Shown: positions 1 to 6,409, numbered from the stretch's first letter. The stretch is DNA of 7,420 nt from Gammaproteobacteria bacterium (GCA_003972855.1 QOAS01000121.1:1-7420); one strand, 5' to 3'. Made by a program: numbers and translations. Notes: generated by a model not told the origin, from the letters alone.

Positions 1-517
1 CTTGCTCGGTTAATTCTTTCAACCTCTTTCGGTTTTCCTTTAAAAATTCCACCAAATTTAGGAATGCCTTTTCGGTAATCTCAACCGCTTTGGAGATTTT
101 TTCTATCTCCTCGGGGGTTTTTACCATTCTAAACTCGTCCAAAAAACCTACATAGGGAATTACCGTTATACCTTTGTCCCCCGCTTTGCACTTGAATTTT
201 TCAAAGAAATCCAACCTAAGGCGGTCTCCCTCTACCCCTAACTTTTTTATACCGTAGTCGGTTATTATTTGCGTTAAATTCTCAAAAAGGGGAGAGGTAA
301 CTTCCCTCACCTCCCAACCGAGAGGGGTAAAAAGCTTTTCCGCCTTAAGGAGATATCTCCCGTCGGTTATTAAAACTTTCTTTCCCTCCGCGGTGAGGAG
401 AACATAGGCATGGGTTGAACTGAATTGGGAGAGGTAAAAAACCGACGGTTGGGAGGAGAAGAGAAACCCGTCTAACCCCTCGCGGGATATTTTTTCCCTA
501 ACCCTATTTAGGTGCAT
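1..517 (-). CDS. Xaa-Pro aminopeptidase-like M24 peptidase, N-terminal part (partial)
   Basis: The frame is open from an ATG at 517 to the left edge, giving 172 residues of the amino end. It opens MHLNRVREKISREGLDGFLF, followed by a Ser-Ser-Gln-Pro-Ser and a YL-Q-F stretch. This is the usual opening of the creatinase N-terminal domain of aminopeptidase P/prolidase proteins. Near residues 130-150 it reaches FRMVKTPEEIEKISKAVEIT, the conserved linker that precedes the metal-binding pita-bread domain. That catalytic domain, with its Asp/Asp/His/Glu/Glu ligands, lies outside the window, so activity cannot be judged. Family members remove an N-terminal residue preceding proline in cytosolic peptide turnover. 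The gene starts 3 bases after the purA stop, and AAGGGAG (530-536) inside the purA end lies 12 bases before the ATG, so it is very probably cotranscribed with purA. The family is clear; the exact substrate is not. Confidence 0.85.
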   Translation of the reverse strand, partial: MHLNRVREKISREGLDGFLFSSQPSVFYLSQFSSTHAYVLLTAEGKKVLITDGRYLLKAEKLFTPLGWEVREVTSPLFENLTQIITDYGIKKLGVEGDRLRLDFFEKFKCKAGDKGITVIPYVGFLDEFRMVKTPEEIEKISKAVEITEKAFLNLVEFLKENRKRLKELTEQ

Positions 518-520
518 AAA

Positions 521-1801
521 TTAAATAATCTCCCTTAGGAAGACGTATTCGTGTCTTTGGGGACCCGTAGAGAGCATAACAATGGGAACACCTATGTAGT
601 TTTCTATAAATTCAAGGTATTTCCTCGCATTGGCGGGGAGTTTGGAAATATCGGTCAAACCTTTGGTGCTACCGCTCCAACCGGGCAAAGTCTCGTAAAC
701 GGGTTTGCAGTTTTCCAAAACCTCCAAAGAGGCGGGGAAATCTTTATAAATCTTTCCTTCGTATTCGTAGGCTACGCAAACCTTTATTTCGGGATAACCG
801 TCCAGCACGTCCAACTTGGTGAGAATAATTCCGTCCAAGGCATTAACCTCTACCGCGTGCTTTAGGGCTACCAAGTCAAGCCACCCTACCCTTCGGGGTC
901 TTCCCGTCGTAGCCCCGTATTCGCCTCCCTTTTCGCGTAGTTTTTCCGCTTCCTCTCCGTGAATTTCGGTGGGGAAAGGTCCCCCGCCTACGCGGGTTAA
1001 ATAGGCTTTTGCCACCCCGTAGATGCAGGCGTCCTTAAAATATTTGGGGGAAAGCCCCGTTCCGTTTGCCAATCCCAAAGCGGAGGAGTTGGAAGAGGTT
1101 ACGAAGGGGTAAGTTCCCATATCAATGTCAAGCAAAGTTCCCTGCGCGCCTTCAAAAATAACACTTTTGGAGTTTTCCCTTAAAAACTTTGCGGTGTCTA
1201 TTATTCTGTCCTTTAGAAACTCAAAGGGTTTTACAACCTCTTCCTCTATGTATCGGGTATCTATTTCAAACTTTTCTCCGAAAACCTTTTCCGCTATATT
1301 TTTTACAAACTCTATGTTTTCTTCAACTTTCTTTTCAAACACCTTTTGGTCAAAGAGGTCCGCCACGCGGATACCCTTTCTCATAAATTTGAACATATAA
1401 GAGGGACCTATTCCCCTTAGGGTTGTTCCCACCCCGTTTTTCTTTTCAAACAGTTTGTCAAGGAGTTTGTGATAGGGCATAACCACGTGGGCGCGGTCGC
1501 TTATGTAAAGCTTGTGAAGTATCTTATTGCCTTTGGCTTCTATGTCCTCTATTTCCTCCTTTAACGCCTTTAGGTCTACCACCATTCCTTGGGCTATAAC
1601 CCCTATGTTGTGGGGGTGTAAAATTCCCGTAGGGAGTAGGTGCATAACATATTTAACCCCGTTTATGACTACGGTATGTCCCGCGTTGGAACCCCCTTGA
1701 TATCGGACCGATACGTCAAAGTTTTCAGATAGGAGGTCTACTATTTTTCCCTTACCCTCGTCGCCCCATTGGGCTCCGAGAATGACCAATTTTTTAGGCA
1801 T
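521..1801 (-). CDS. purA: Adenylosuccinate synthetase
   Basis: The enzyme joins IMP and aspartate using GTP to form adenylosuccinate, the first step from IMP to AMP, in the cytosol. The 426 residues match the usual family length. Visible motifs are GDEGKGK at 13-19, with Asp14 as the expected catalytic base; GGSNAGHT at 36-43, with His42 as the expected catalytic His; TTLRGIGP at 126-133; EGAQGTLLDIDMGTYPFVTS at 217-236; VGGGPFPTE around 271-279; GATTGRPRR at 296-304; and TKLD around 328-331, which recognises guanine. Near the end STGPQR takes the place of the commoner STGPDR. The segment after TSSN reads SSALGLANGTG instead of the common TAGG-type sequence, which I take as lineage variation. 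The start is fixed by the P-loop close to the N-terminus, although no Shine-Dalgarno sequence is visible before it. It lies 25 bases after the unknown helical gene and 3 bases before the peptidase gene, indicating an operon. Confidence 0.97.
   Translation of the reverse strand: MPKKLVILGAQWGDEGKGKIVDLLSENFDVSVRYQGGSNAGHTVVINGVKYVMHLLPTGILHPHNIGVIAQGMVVDLKALKEEIEDIEAKGNKILHKLYISDRAHVVMPYHKLLDKLFEKKNGVGTTLRGIGPSYMFKFMRKGIRVADLFDQKVFEKKVEENIEFVKNIAEKVFGEKFEIDTRYIEEEVVKPFEFLKDRIIDTAKFLRENSKSVIFEGAQGTLLDIDMGTYPFVTSSNSSALGLANGTGLSPKYFKDACIYGVAKAYLTRVGGGPFPTEIHGEEAEKLREKGGEYGATTGRPRRVGWLDLVALKHAVEVNALDGIILTKLDVLDGYPEIKVCVAYEYEGKIYKDFPASLEVLENCKPVYETLPGWSGSTKGLTDISKLPANARKYLEFIENYIGVPIVMLSTGPQRHEYVFLREII
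530..536 (-). promoter_or_regulatory. Ribosome binding site of the M24 peptidase gene
   Basis: AAGGGAG read on the minus strand lies within the last codons of purA, 12 bases upstream of the peptidase ATG at 517. It supports that start and suggests translational coupling to purA. The spacing is longer than the usual 5-9 bases. The same 12-base spacing is seen for the M48 lipoprotein gene in this window. Confidence 0.5.
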
Positions 1802-1826
1802 ACCAAAGAGTTCTATTATTATGACA

Positions 1827-2330
1827 CTATTTTTCTTCCTCTCCCAATCGCTTTTCTACCTCTTTCAGCGCCTCTTCTATTTCCTTTGCGTAATCGCCGA
1901 TTAATTGGCTTACCTCTTTTAGGGTATCTATTCCCTCTTTAGCTATTAATATTTCCGCTTTAGAAAATTCGGGTTTCTCCTCCAAAACCGCCATCAATCG
2001 TAACTCCTCGGTCAAGCGCTTTAAAATATCGCCCAGTATTAAGGAGATACCCGTCACGCTATCCAACAGTAGGTCGTAGTTTTCCACCAAATCGCTCAAA
2101 AGTTTATCCCATTGTTTTAAATCCTTGAAAAAAGTGGGGTTTGAAGATACTTTGCTCAATGTTTCCTCAACGAGTTTCAAAAACAATTCTCCTTCATTTT
2201 CCCCATTTTCGTCCACCGCTTCTGAAACGGAGAAATAAATTCTTTCTTTAAGTTCCATATATTTTTCAATCTCCTCCCGAATGACTTCCAAAGCCTTAAT
2301 AAGTTTCTTTCTATTGGGAGTTTTTCCCAT
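1827..2330 (-). CDS. Unrecognised 167-residue alpha-helical protein heading the purA operon
   Basis: I do not recognise this family. The protein is highly charged, rich in Glu, Lys and Leu, and shows no cysteine, signal peptide or membrane segment, so it is probably cytosolic. Residues from about 8 to 35 and about 125 to 165 show leucine/isoleucine heptad-like spacing with Glu/Lys runs, consistent with helical bundles or coiled coils. A more hydrophobic helical segment lies between (around LLDSVTGISLILGDILKRL), and a short acidic loop (DENGENEGE) near residue 40 separates the first helix. The ATG at 2330 is preceded by TTAGGAT (2340-2346) at 9 bases, a weak but plausible ribosome binding site. 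It is the first gene of a minus-strand run with purA (25-base gap) and the M24 peptidase, and is divergent from the aminomutase gene. Codon use matches its neighbours, and the 167-codon uninterrupted frame in operon context supports a real gene. No function can be assigned. Confidence 0.8.
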   Translation of the reverse strand: MGKTPNRKKLIKALEVIREEIEKYMELKERIYFSVSEAVDENGENEGELFLKLVEETLSKVSSNPTFFKDLKQWDKLLSDLVENYDLLLDSVTGISLILGDILKRLTEELRLMAVLEEKPEFSKAEILIAKEGIDTLKEVSQLIGDYAKEIEEALKEVEKRLGEEEK

Positions 2331-2341
2331 ATTTTTAAAAT
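2314..2341 (+). promoter_or_regulatory. Possible promoter of the aminomutase gene
   Basis: TTGGGA (2314-2319) and TAAAAT (2336-2341) are separated by 16 bases and resemble a sigma-70 -35/-10 pair (4 of 6 and 5 of 6 matches to TTGACA and TATAAT). Transcription would begin near 2348, leaving a leader of under 10 bases before the ATG at 2357. That would agree with the absence of a Shine-Dalgarno sequence there. The -35 lies inside the start of the divergent unknown gene, whose own promoter must then lie inside the aminomutase gene; I found no convincing candidate for it. The call rests on consensus matching in AT-rich sequence only. Confidence 0.3.
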
Positions 2342-2356
2342 CCTAACCCAATACAA

Positions 2357-3439
2357 ATGTGGAAAAGGGACGAAAATTGGAACGACTGGCGGTGGCAACT
2401 GAAAAACAGAATAAAAACCCCCGAAGGACTAAAAAATTACTTTGAAAACCTTACGGAGGACGAAAAAAAAGGTTTAGAAGTTGCCTACAAGAGTTTTCCC
2501 ATAGCGGTAACCCCCTACTACCTCTCGTTGGCGGATAAAAGAGACCCTTCCTGTCCCATAAGGAGACAAATAGTTCCGACCTATTCAGAGATAGACCCCA
2601 AGGTGCAAGTTTTTTGCGAGCCTAACGCCCTCAACGAGGAGAGTGAAATTCCCCATCTGACCCACCGTTACCCCGATAGGGTTTTGGTGACCTTAACGAC
2701 CATGTGTCCCGTCTATTGTAGGCACTGCATGAGGAAAAGAAAAGTGGGAAAACCCGAAAAGGCTATTTCCGAAGAGGAATTTTCCCCTATTTGGGATTAC
2801 ATAAAAAAACACCCCCAAATCAAGGAGGTTCTCATAAGCGGGGGTGACCCCTTGGTGCTTTCCAACGAAAAACTCTTTCACTACATAGGTGAACTGAAAA
2901 AAATAGACCACATAGAGGTTATAAGAATCGGAACGAGGACACCCGTTATTTTGCCCCAAAGGTTTTACGACGAAGGGCTTTTAAGGTTTTTAGAAAAGTT
3001 TTCCCCCATTTGGATAGTAACGCACTTTAACCACCCCAAGGAGGTTACGGAGGAGGCAACCCAAGCGGTGGAAAACATAAGGAAAACCGCCAATCCCGTT
3101 TTAAACCAAACCGTTTTACTTAAGGGAATAAACGACAATACCCAAACTTTGGAGGAGCTTTTTAGGAAGCTTATAAAAATAGGGGTTAAACCCTATTATC
3201 TGTTCCACTGCGACCCCATTTACGGCGTGGTGCATTTTAGAACAACCATTGAGGAAGGTATAAAAATAGTGGCGGGTTTAAGGGGTAGGCTTAGCGGATT
3301 GGCGCAACCGACCTATGCGTTGGACCTGCCCGGCGGTAAAGGAAAGGTGGTTATAAATCCCCAATATTTGTTGGGAAAAGGAAAAAGGGGATACATCTTT
3401 AGAAACTACGAAGGGGAAATAGTGGAATACCAACTTTAG
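2357..3439 (+). CDS. Lysine 2,3-aminomutase-family radical SAM protein, short form (KamA/EpmB-like)
   Basis: Family members use a [4Fe-4S] cluster, S-adenosylmethionine and PLP to move the lysine alpha-amino group to the beta carbon. The 360 residues contain the family opening WNDWRWQLKNRI (8-19), THRYPDRV (102-109) and the cluster motif CPVYCRHC (Cys117, Cys121, Cys124), with Arg126 at the place of the PLP-contacting Arg. They also contain SGGDP (161-165), RIGTRTPVILPQR and THFNHP. Asp286 (HCDP) and Asp323 align with the two lysine-binding aspartates of the clostridial enzyme, and Lys330 in PGGKGK with its PLP-binding lysine. The zinc site of that enzyme is absent: its NDC cysteine is Asn261 here, and the protein ends without the C-terminal CxCxxC. 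This resembles the short EpmB type, which makes beta-lysine for elongation factor P, but neither epmA nor the beta-lysine acetyltransferase gene ablB is present. No Shine-Dalgarno precedes the ATG. Family certain; physiological role open. Confidence 0.93.
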   Translation: MWKRDENWNDWRWQLKNRIKTPEGLKNYFENLTEDEKKGLEVAYKSFPIAVTPYYLSLADKRDPSCPIRRQIVPTYSEIDPKVQVFCEPNALNEESEIPHLTHRYPDRVLVTLTTMCPVYCRHCMRKRKVGKPEKAISEEEFSPIWDYIKKHPQIKEVLISGGDPLVLSNEKLFHYIGELKKIDHIEVIRIGTRTPVILPQRFYDEGLLRFLEKFSPIWIVTHFNHPKEVTEEATQAVENIRKTANPVLNQTVLLKGINDNTQTLEELFRKLIKIGVKPYYLFHCDPIYGVVHFRTTIEEGIKIVAGLRGRLSGLAQPTYALDLPGGKGKVVINPQYLLGKGKRGYIFRNYEGEIVEYQL

Positions 3440-3445
3440 TTTCTT

Positions 3446-4264
3446 TTACAGCTTTTCCACCACCTTGGCGGGCAGTCTAAATTCCCTCACATATTGGGGG
3501 TTTTCTTCCAAAAATCTCACCAAACGGGAAATATACCTTAACCTCCTTTCGCTGGAGGGGTGGGTGGAGAGCCACTCGGGAGGTTCCCCTTTGGCAAACC
3601 TCTCGGTAAACTCCCTCCATAGGTAAACAGCCTTTTGGGGGTTGTAGCCCGCCCTAAAGAGCAAAAGCAACCCTACCGCGTCCGCTTCCTTTTCCTGTTT
3701 GCGGGAGTAGGGCATTAAAAAGGCTATATTTACCCCCAGCTCGTAGAATTCCCTTGCCAGTCCCCTGTTTGCGGGTGGTATTTTATTTAACAAAAGGAGT
3801 TCTCCCACTTGGGCTAAAGTAACCATTGTCATTTTTTCCGCACTGTGACGCAATACAACGTGGGCTATCTCGTGGCTTAGAACGGTTGCCAACTCCCCTT
3901 CATCGTTATTTATGAAGTCCAAAAGTCCTTTAAACACGAAAATATCCCCGCTGGGCAAAGCAAAGGCGTTAACCTCTTTGCGGTCTAAGACATATACATT
4001 CCAATCGTATTTGTTTCTATACTTGGAAGGTAAGGCTTCTACAAGTCTCCTAAAGGTGTTTTTAACAAGTCTTGTATAACGCGGGTTGGTAACCAATCTT
4101 TCGTTTGCCAAAATCTTTTGGGCGGTTTCCCTTCCCAACGCCACCTCTTGGGAGTGGGGAACAATCACAAAGGTGGTTCCTCCGGTGACGGGCTTTTTGG
4201 TGGTGCAGGAAAACATTAAAAGGGACAAAAGGGGGATTAGTAAAAGGAAGCTCCTTCCCACCAT
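3446..4264 (-). CDS. M48-family zinc metallopeptidase lipoprotein (LoiP/BepA-like)
   Basis: The protein has 272 residues from the ATG at 4264. It begins with a basic residue, a hydrophobic stretch and LLMFSC, a lipobox-like site with Cys20 as the lipid-attachment residue, so it should be a secreted lipoprotein. The M48 core follows: NAFALPSGDIFVFKGLL (99-115), the zinc motif HEIAH (131-135, catalytic Glu132), His140, and the third ligand Glu191 with Asp195 in SRKQEKEADAVG. The THPSSERRL segment around His235 corresponds to the region that gates the active site in BepA. No TPR domain follows, so it is closer to the short LoiP type than to BepA. Related proteins degrade or help assemble outer-membrane proteins. 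An in-frame ATG at 4357 would start inside the glycosyltransferase gene and put 31 residues ahead of the signal peptide, so I rejected it. The start lies 4 bases after the glycosyltransferase stop, so the two genes are probably coupled. Confidence 0.92.
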   Translation of the reverse strand: MVGRSFLLLIPLLSLLMFSCTTKKPVTGGTTFVIVPHSQEVALGRETAQKILANERLVTNPRYTRLVKNTFRRLVEALPSKYRNKYDWNVYVLDRKEVNAFALPSGDIFVFKGLLDFINNDEGELATVLSHEIAHVVLRHSAEKMTMVTLAQVGELLLLNKIPPANRGLAREFYELGVNIAFLMPYSRKQEKEADAVGLLLLFRAGYNPQKAVYLWREFTERFAKGEPPEWLSTHPSSERRLRYISRLVRFLEENPQYVREFRLPAKVVEKL

Positions 4265-4268
4265 AGGT

Positions 4269-5768
4269 TTAGAATTCTCCCAAAATCCAACCTTTGTAGG
4301 TGTCCAAAACCTTGTAATTCCCCTTGGGGGGTGTATTGGAGATGAAGAATTTTCCACCCCTTTTGGTTACCAAACCTTTTGTATACAAATCCAAATAGGT
4401 GCATAGTTCCATATTAACCCCTTTGGGTAGATAGCGGATTTTTACACCTTTGGGGAGTTTTTGGCTAAACCGCTCCGCTATAAGCCTTTCGGGGTGCTTT
4501 TTTTCCTTCCAAGGGGCGTAGTAGTTTATGTAGGAAAACTTAACGAGTGCCAAAAATATCAAGGTAAAACCCAAGAGGTTGGACTGTTGAGAGATTACCA
4601 CAAAGGCGGTTAAAACGAATACCAAAACAAACCCCAAAAGGGACAAAAAGCCGTGATGCTCAAAGAAAGCGAGATTTTTAACGACCAAGAAAACATTTAA
4701 CAAAAGAATAAGAAAAATCCCCGCTACCGCGGGCTTTAAACTCCTTATCTCTTTAAAGAGAAAACTTTTCAAAAGGGGGGACAAAAGAAGGGCTACAAAG
4801 GGAAAGAGGATAATAATGTAGCGTCCCCTCGCTCCGGGTGAAACGAGATAGGGAAGGTAATTCAAACCTATTAAGGTTAGAAGAAACAAGGTTTCCCTAC
4901 TAACCCTTAGGTTTTTCCAAGCTTTGGAAATAAACAGGTATAGGCTATGGGGTAGAAGTTGCTTTAAGTTGAGTAAGGGGTAGGTAAAGATGTGAACTAC
5001 AAAGGTTGTTATTTTTCCACTTTCACCCAAAGGGGTTCGGTTAAAACTCTCCCACCAAAGGTGGAGCAGATAAGTTTGGGGACTCTTGAGGTTAAATATC
5101 CAAACCGAAAGGGGAAGGACAATTCCGCCAATCCCGCTAAGGACTGCGGTTAAAGATAAGTTCCTCCAAAGGTTGAGGTAAAAAATGAGAACTAAAAAGG
5201 TGAGGGGAAGGTGGTAAAGGGCTGGAAAACCTTTGGTGAGGAAGGCTAAGGCGGTAAACAACCCCGCGGTGAAAAAGGCAATTTTGAGCCTCCCCCTTTG
5301 GAGTAGGAAGAAGGTTAGAACAACACCCGAAAAGTAAACCGCACAATGAAAGGCATCTATCTCCGCCACAAATCCGTAAAACAGAATTAGGTCTCCTATC
5401 GTTAGAAAGATAAAGGACGAAAGGAGGGCTAAGGTTTTGTCCCCGTAAAGTTTTTTGGCAAATAGGTAAACCAAAAGGGCGACCGCAAAGGAAGAGAGGA
5501 CACTAATGAGGCGCGAAATTTCAACACTCCAACCCAAAAGGGTATTTATTCCCGCCAAGACCCACTCAAAAAGTGGAGGTTTCAAATAATAAGGCTCACC
5601 CAAGTGGGTTAGGTTAAAAAAGTCCCCGTTTTTTACCGTTTCATAAGCGGTTAGAATTCGGTTAGCCTCCTCCCCCCTTAGGGGTAGGTAATGCACCCCG
5701 TAAAGGTAGACCGCAAAGAATAGGACGCCTAAAGCGAAGGGGTATTTGAAAACTAATGTTTTTTTCAT
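4269..5768 (-). CDS. GT-C membrane glycosyltransferase, PMT/ArnT-like
   Basis: The 499 residues hold roughly 11-13 hydrophobic helices across positions 10-415, then a soluble Lys-rich tail of about 80 residues. After the first helix comes PLRGEEANR (29-37), the acidic pair expected in the first periplasmic loop of dolichyl/undecaprenyl-phosphate-sugar transferases. This is followed by PYYLKPPLFEW (59-69), the characteristic KPPL motif of the PMT_2/ArnT group. A later GARGRYIIILFPF segment matches the conserved Arg-Tyr helix of the family. Members transfer a sugar from a lipid carrier to lipid A, protein or glycan on the outer face of the inner membrane. ArnT itself uses 4-amino-arabinose, but the acceptor and donor here cannot be told from sequence. 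The start MKKTLVFKYPF suits a first membrane helix; no clear Shine-Dalgarno precedes it. Its stop lies 4 bases before the lipoprotein protease start, suggesting joint expression of two envelope functions. Confidence 0.88.
   Translation of the reverse strand: MKKTLVFKYPFALGVLFFAVYLYGVHYLPLRGEEANRILTAYETVKNGDFFNLTHLGEPYYLKPPLFEWVLAGINTLLGWSVEISRLISVLSSFAVALLVYLFAKKLYGDKTLALLSSFIFLTIGDLILFYGFVAEIDAFHCAVYFSGVVLTFFLLQRGRLKIAFFTAGLFTALAFLTKGFPALYHLPLTFLVLIFYLNLWRNLSLTAVLSGIGGIVLPLSVWIFNLKSPQTYLLHLWWESFNRTPLGESGKITTFVVHIFTYPLLNLKQLLPHSLYLFISKAWKNLRVSRETLFLLTLIGLNYLPYLVSPGARGRYIIILFPFVALLLSPLLKSFLFKEIRSLKPAVAGIFLILLLNVFLVVKNLAFFEHHGFLSLLGFVLVFVLTAFVVISQQSNLLGFTLIFLALVKFSYINYYAPWKEKKHPERLIAERFSQKLPKGVKIRYLPKGVNMELCTYLDLYTKGLVTKRGGKFFISNTPPKGNYKVLDTYKGWILGEF
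4277..4281 (-). promoter_or_regulatory. Ribosome binding site of the M48 lipoprotein gene
   Basis: GGGAG on the minus strand sits within the final codons of the glycosyltransferase gene, 12 bases before the ATG at 4264. It favours this start over the upstream in-frame ATG at 4357 and suggests translational coupling of the two genes. The spacing is on the long side. Confidence 0.5.
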
Positions 5769-5815
5769 AGGAAAAAGATTGTCGCTTTAAACTTAAACCT
5801 CAAGGGGTGAATTTT
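5769..5815. promoter_or_regulatory. Short divergent start region between glycosyltransferase and Uma2 genes
   Basis: These 47 AT-rich bases separate two divergent starts and must carry, or overlap, the start signals for both genes. A TTTAAACTTAAA block lies in the middle. I could not assign a confident -35/-10 pair on either strand; parts may lie inside the coding regions. Confidence 0.3.
5802..5810 (+). promoter_or_regulatory. Strong ribosome binding site deciding the Uma2 start
   Basis: AAGGGGTGA, close to the full anti-16S complement AAGGAGGTGA, ends 5 bases before the ATG at 5816. This is the best ribosome binding site in the window. It overlaps an in-frame GTG at 5807, which is therefore unlikely to be the start. 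Confidence 0.75.
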
Positions 5816-6409
5816 ATGAAAACCGCAACCAAAAAGGTTACGAAAAAAAGGAAAGGTATTCCAAAGGAGCTTATTTACGAAATGCGCAAAGGCTCTCCCA
5901 TTTACTACCGCGATTACGACAAAGTTCTTTCGGGAGAAAAAAAACCGGAGGAGGTTATGGGTAGCGGACTTTTACACGCAATTATTTTGGAATTGATTTT
6001 GGAATTCCTATTTAAGGAACTTAAGCCCAAAGGTTACCACATCTTAACGGGAGAAGTAGGTTTTAAATTTGCCCCCAAAAGCTGGTATAACCTTGATATA
6101 GCCATCTATAAAAAGGGGGATATAAAGGAAATAAGTGCGGAATTTGTTCAAACCCCTCCGAGGGTGGTAATAGAGATAGACACAAAAGCGGATTTGAGGA
6201 AATTTTCAACACCTATGGATTACTTCCATATGAAAACCCAAGACCTCTTGAGCGCTGGGGTAGAAAAGGTTATTTGGATATTCACCAAGGAGAGAAAAAT
6301 TTGGTATGCCCAAAGGGGGAAGGATTGGATAATCACCGATTGGAATAAAGATATAGAGGTAACCGAGGGAGTCAAGTTCAATTTAGAAAAACTTTTGGGG
6401 GAAAAATAG
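5816..6409 (+). CDS. Uma2-family (DUF820) PD-(D/E)XK nuclease-like protein
   Basis: The protein has 197 residues from the ATG at 5816. A very basic tail (KTATKKVTKKRKG) is followed by the Uma2 pattern. GSGLLHAIILELILEFL (49-65) is the conserved Gly-x-x-His helix. LDIAIYKKGD (93-102) carries the first acidic residue, Asp94, and PPRVVIEIDTKAD (114-126) carries Glu120 with Asp122/Lys124. DYFHMKTQDLLSAGVEKVIWI is the family strand-helix that usually reads KxxxYxxxGVxxxWxv. Uma2 proteins are predicted restriction-endonuclease-fold enzymes; their targets are mostly unknown, and they are abundant in cyanobacteria and scattered elsewhere, often in many copies. The catalytic core here reads E-I-D-x-K instead of the plain E-x-K, so activity is plausible but unproven. 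No methyltransferase, toxin partner or transposase lies beside it. The start follows from the strong ribosome binding site; a GTG at 5807 would add three residues and overlap that site. Confidence 0.82.
   Translation: MKTATKKVTKKRKGIPKELIYEMRKGSPIYYRDYDKVLSGEKKPEEVMGSGLLHAIILELILEFLFKELKPKGYHILTGEVGFKFAPKSWYNLDIAIYKKGDIKEISAEFVQTPPRVVIEIDTKADLRKFSTPMDYFHMKTQDLLSAGVEKVIWIFTKERKIWYAQRGKDWIITDWNKDIEVTEGVKFNLEKLLGEK

Noticed and set aside
551..865. Open frame on the plus strand opposite purA
   Set aside because: It is antisense to a strongly conserved gene, has no ribosome binding site and shows no recognisable protein character.
1125..1400. Two overlapping plus-strand frames opposite purA
   Set aside because: They are Phe/Ser-rich translations of the reverse of a Lys/Glu-rich gene, typical of shadow frames.
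2177..2398. Minus-strand 73-codon frame crossing the divergent start region
   Set aside because: It overlaps the unknown helical gene in another frame and the start of the aminomutase gene; the helical gene has the better coding character and operon placement.
2693..2959. Minus-strand frame opposite the aminomutase
   Set aside because: It is antisense to the radical SAM core motifs and has no supporting features.
4265..4357. Upstream in-frame ATG extending the M48 protein by 31 residues
   Set aside because: It lies inside the glycosyltransferase gene and would put 31 residues before the lipoprotein signal peptide. The ATG at 4264 gives a proper signal with Cys20 and has GGGAG upstream.
4086..4406. 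Plus-strand frame across the lipoprotein/glycosyltransferase junction
   Set aside because: It is antisense to two well-supported genes and has no recognisable domains.
659..5240. AACCTTTGGTG-type 11-base matches at two sites (near 659 and 5228)
   Set aside because: Repeats of this length are expected by chance in a sequence of this size; the sites are inside unrelated coding regions.
5137..5346. Minus-strand 69-codon frame within the glycosyltransferase
   Set aside because: It lies in an alternative frame of a conserved membrane protein, with no start signal.
5807..5815. GTG start for the Uma2 gene
   Set aside because: The GTG is part of the AAGGGGTGA ribosome binding site of the ATG at 5816, and no binding site precedes the GTG itself.
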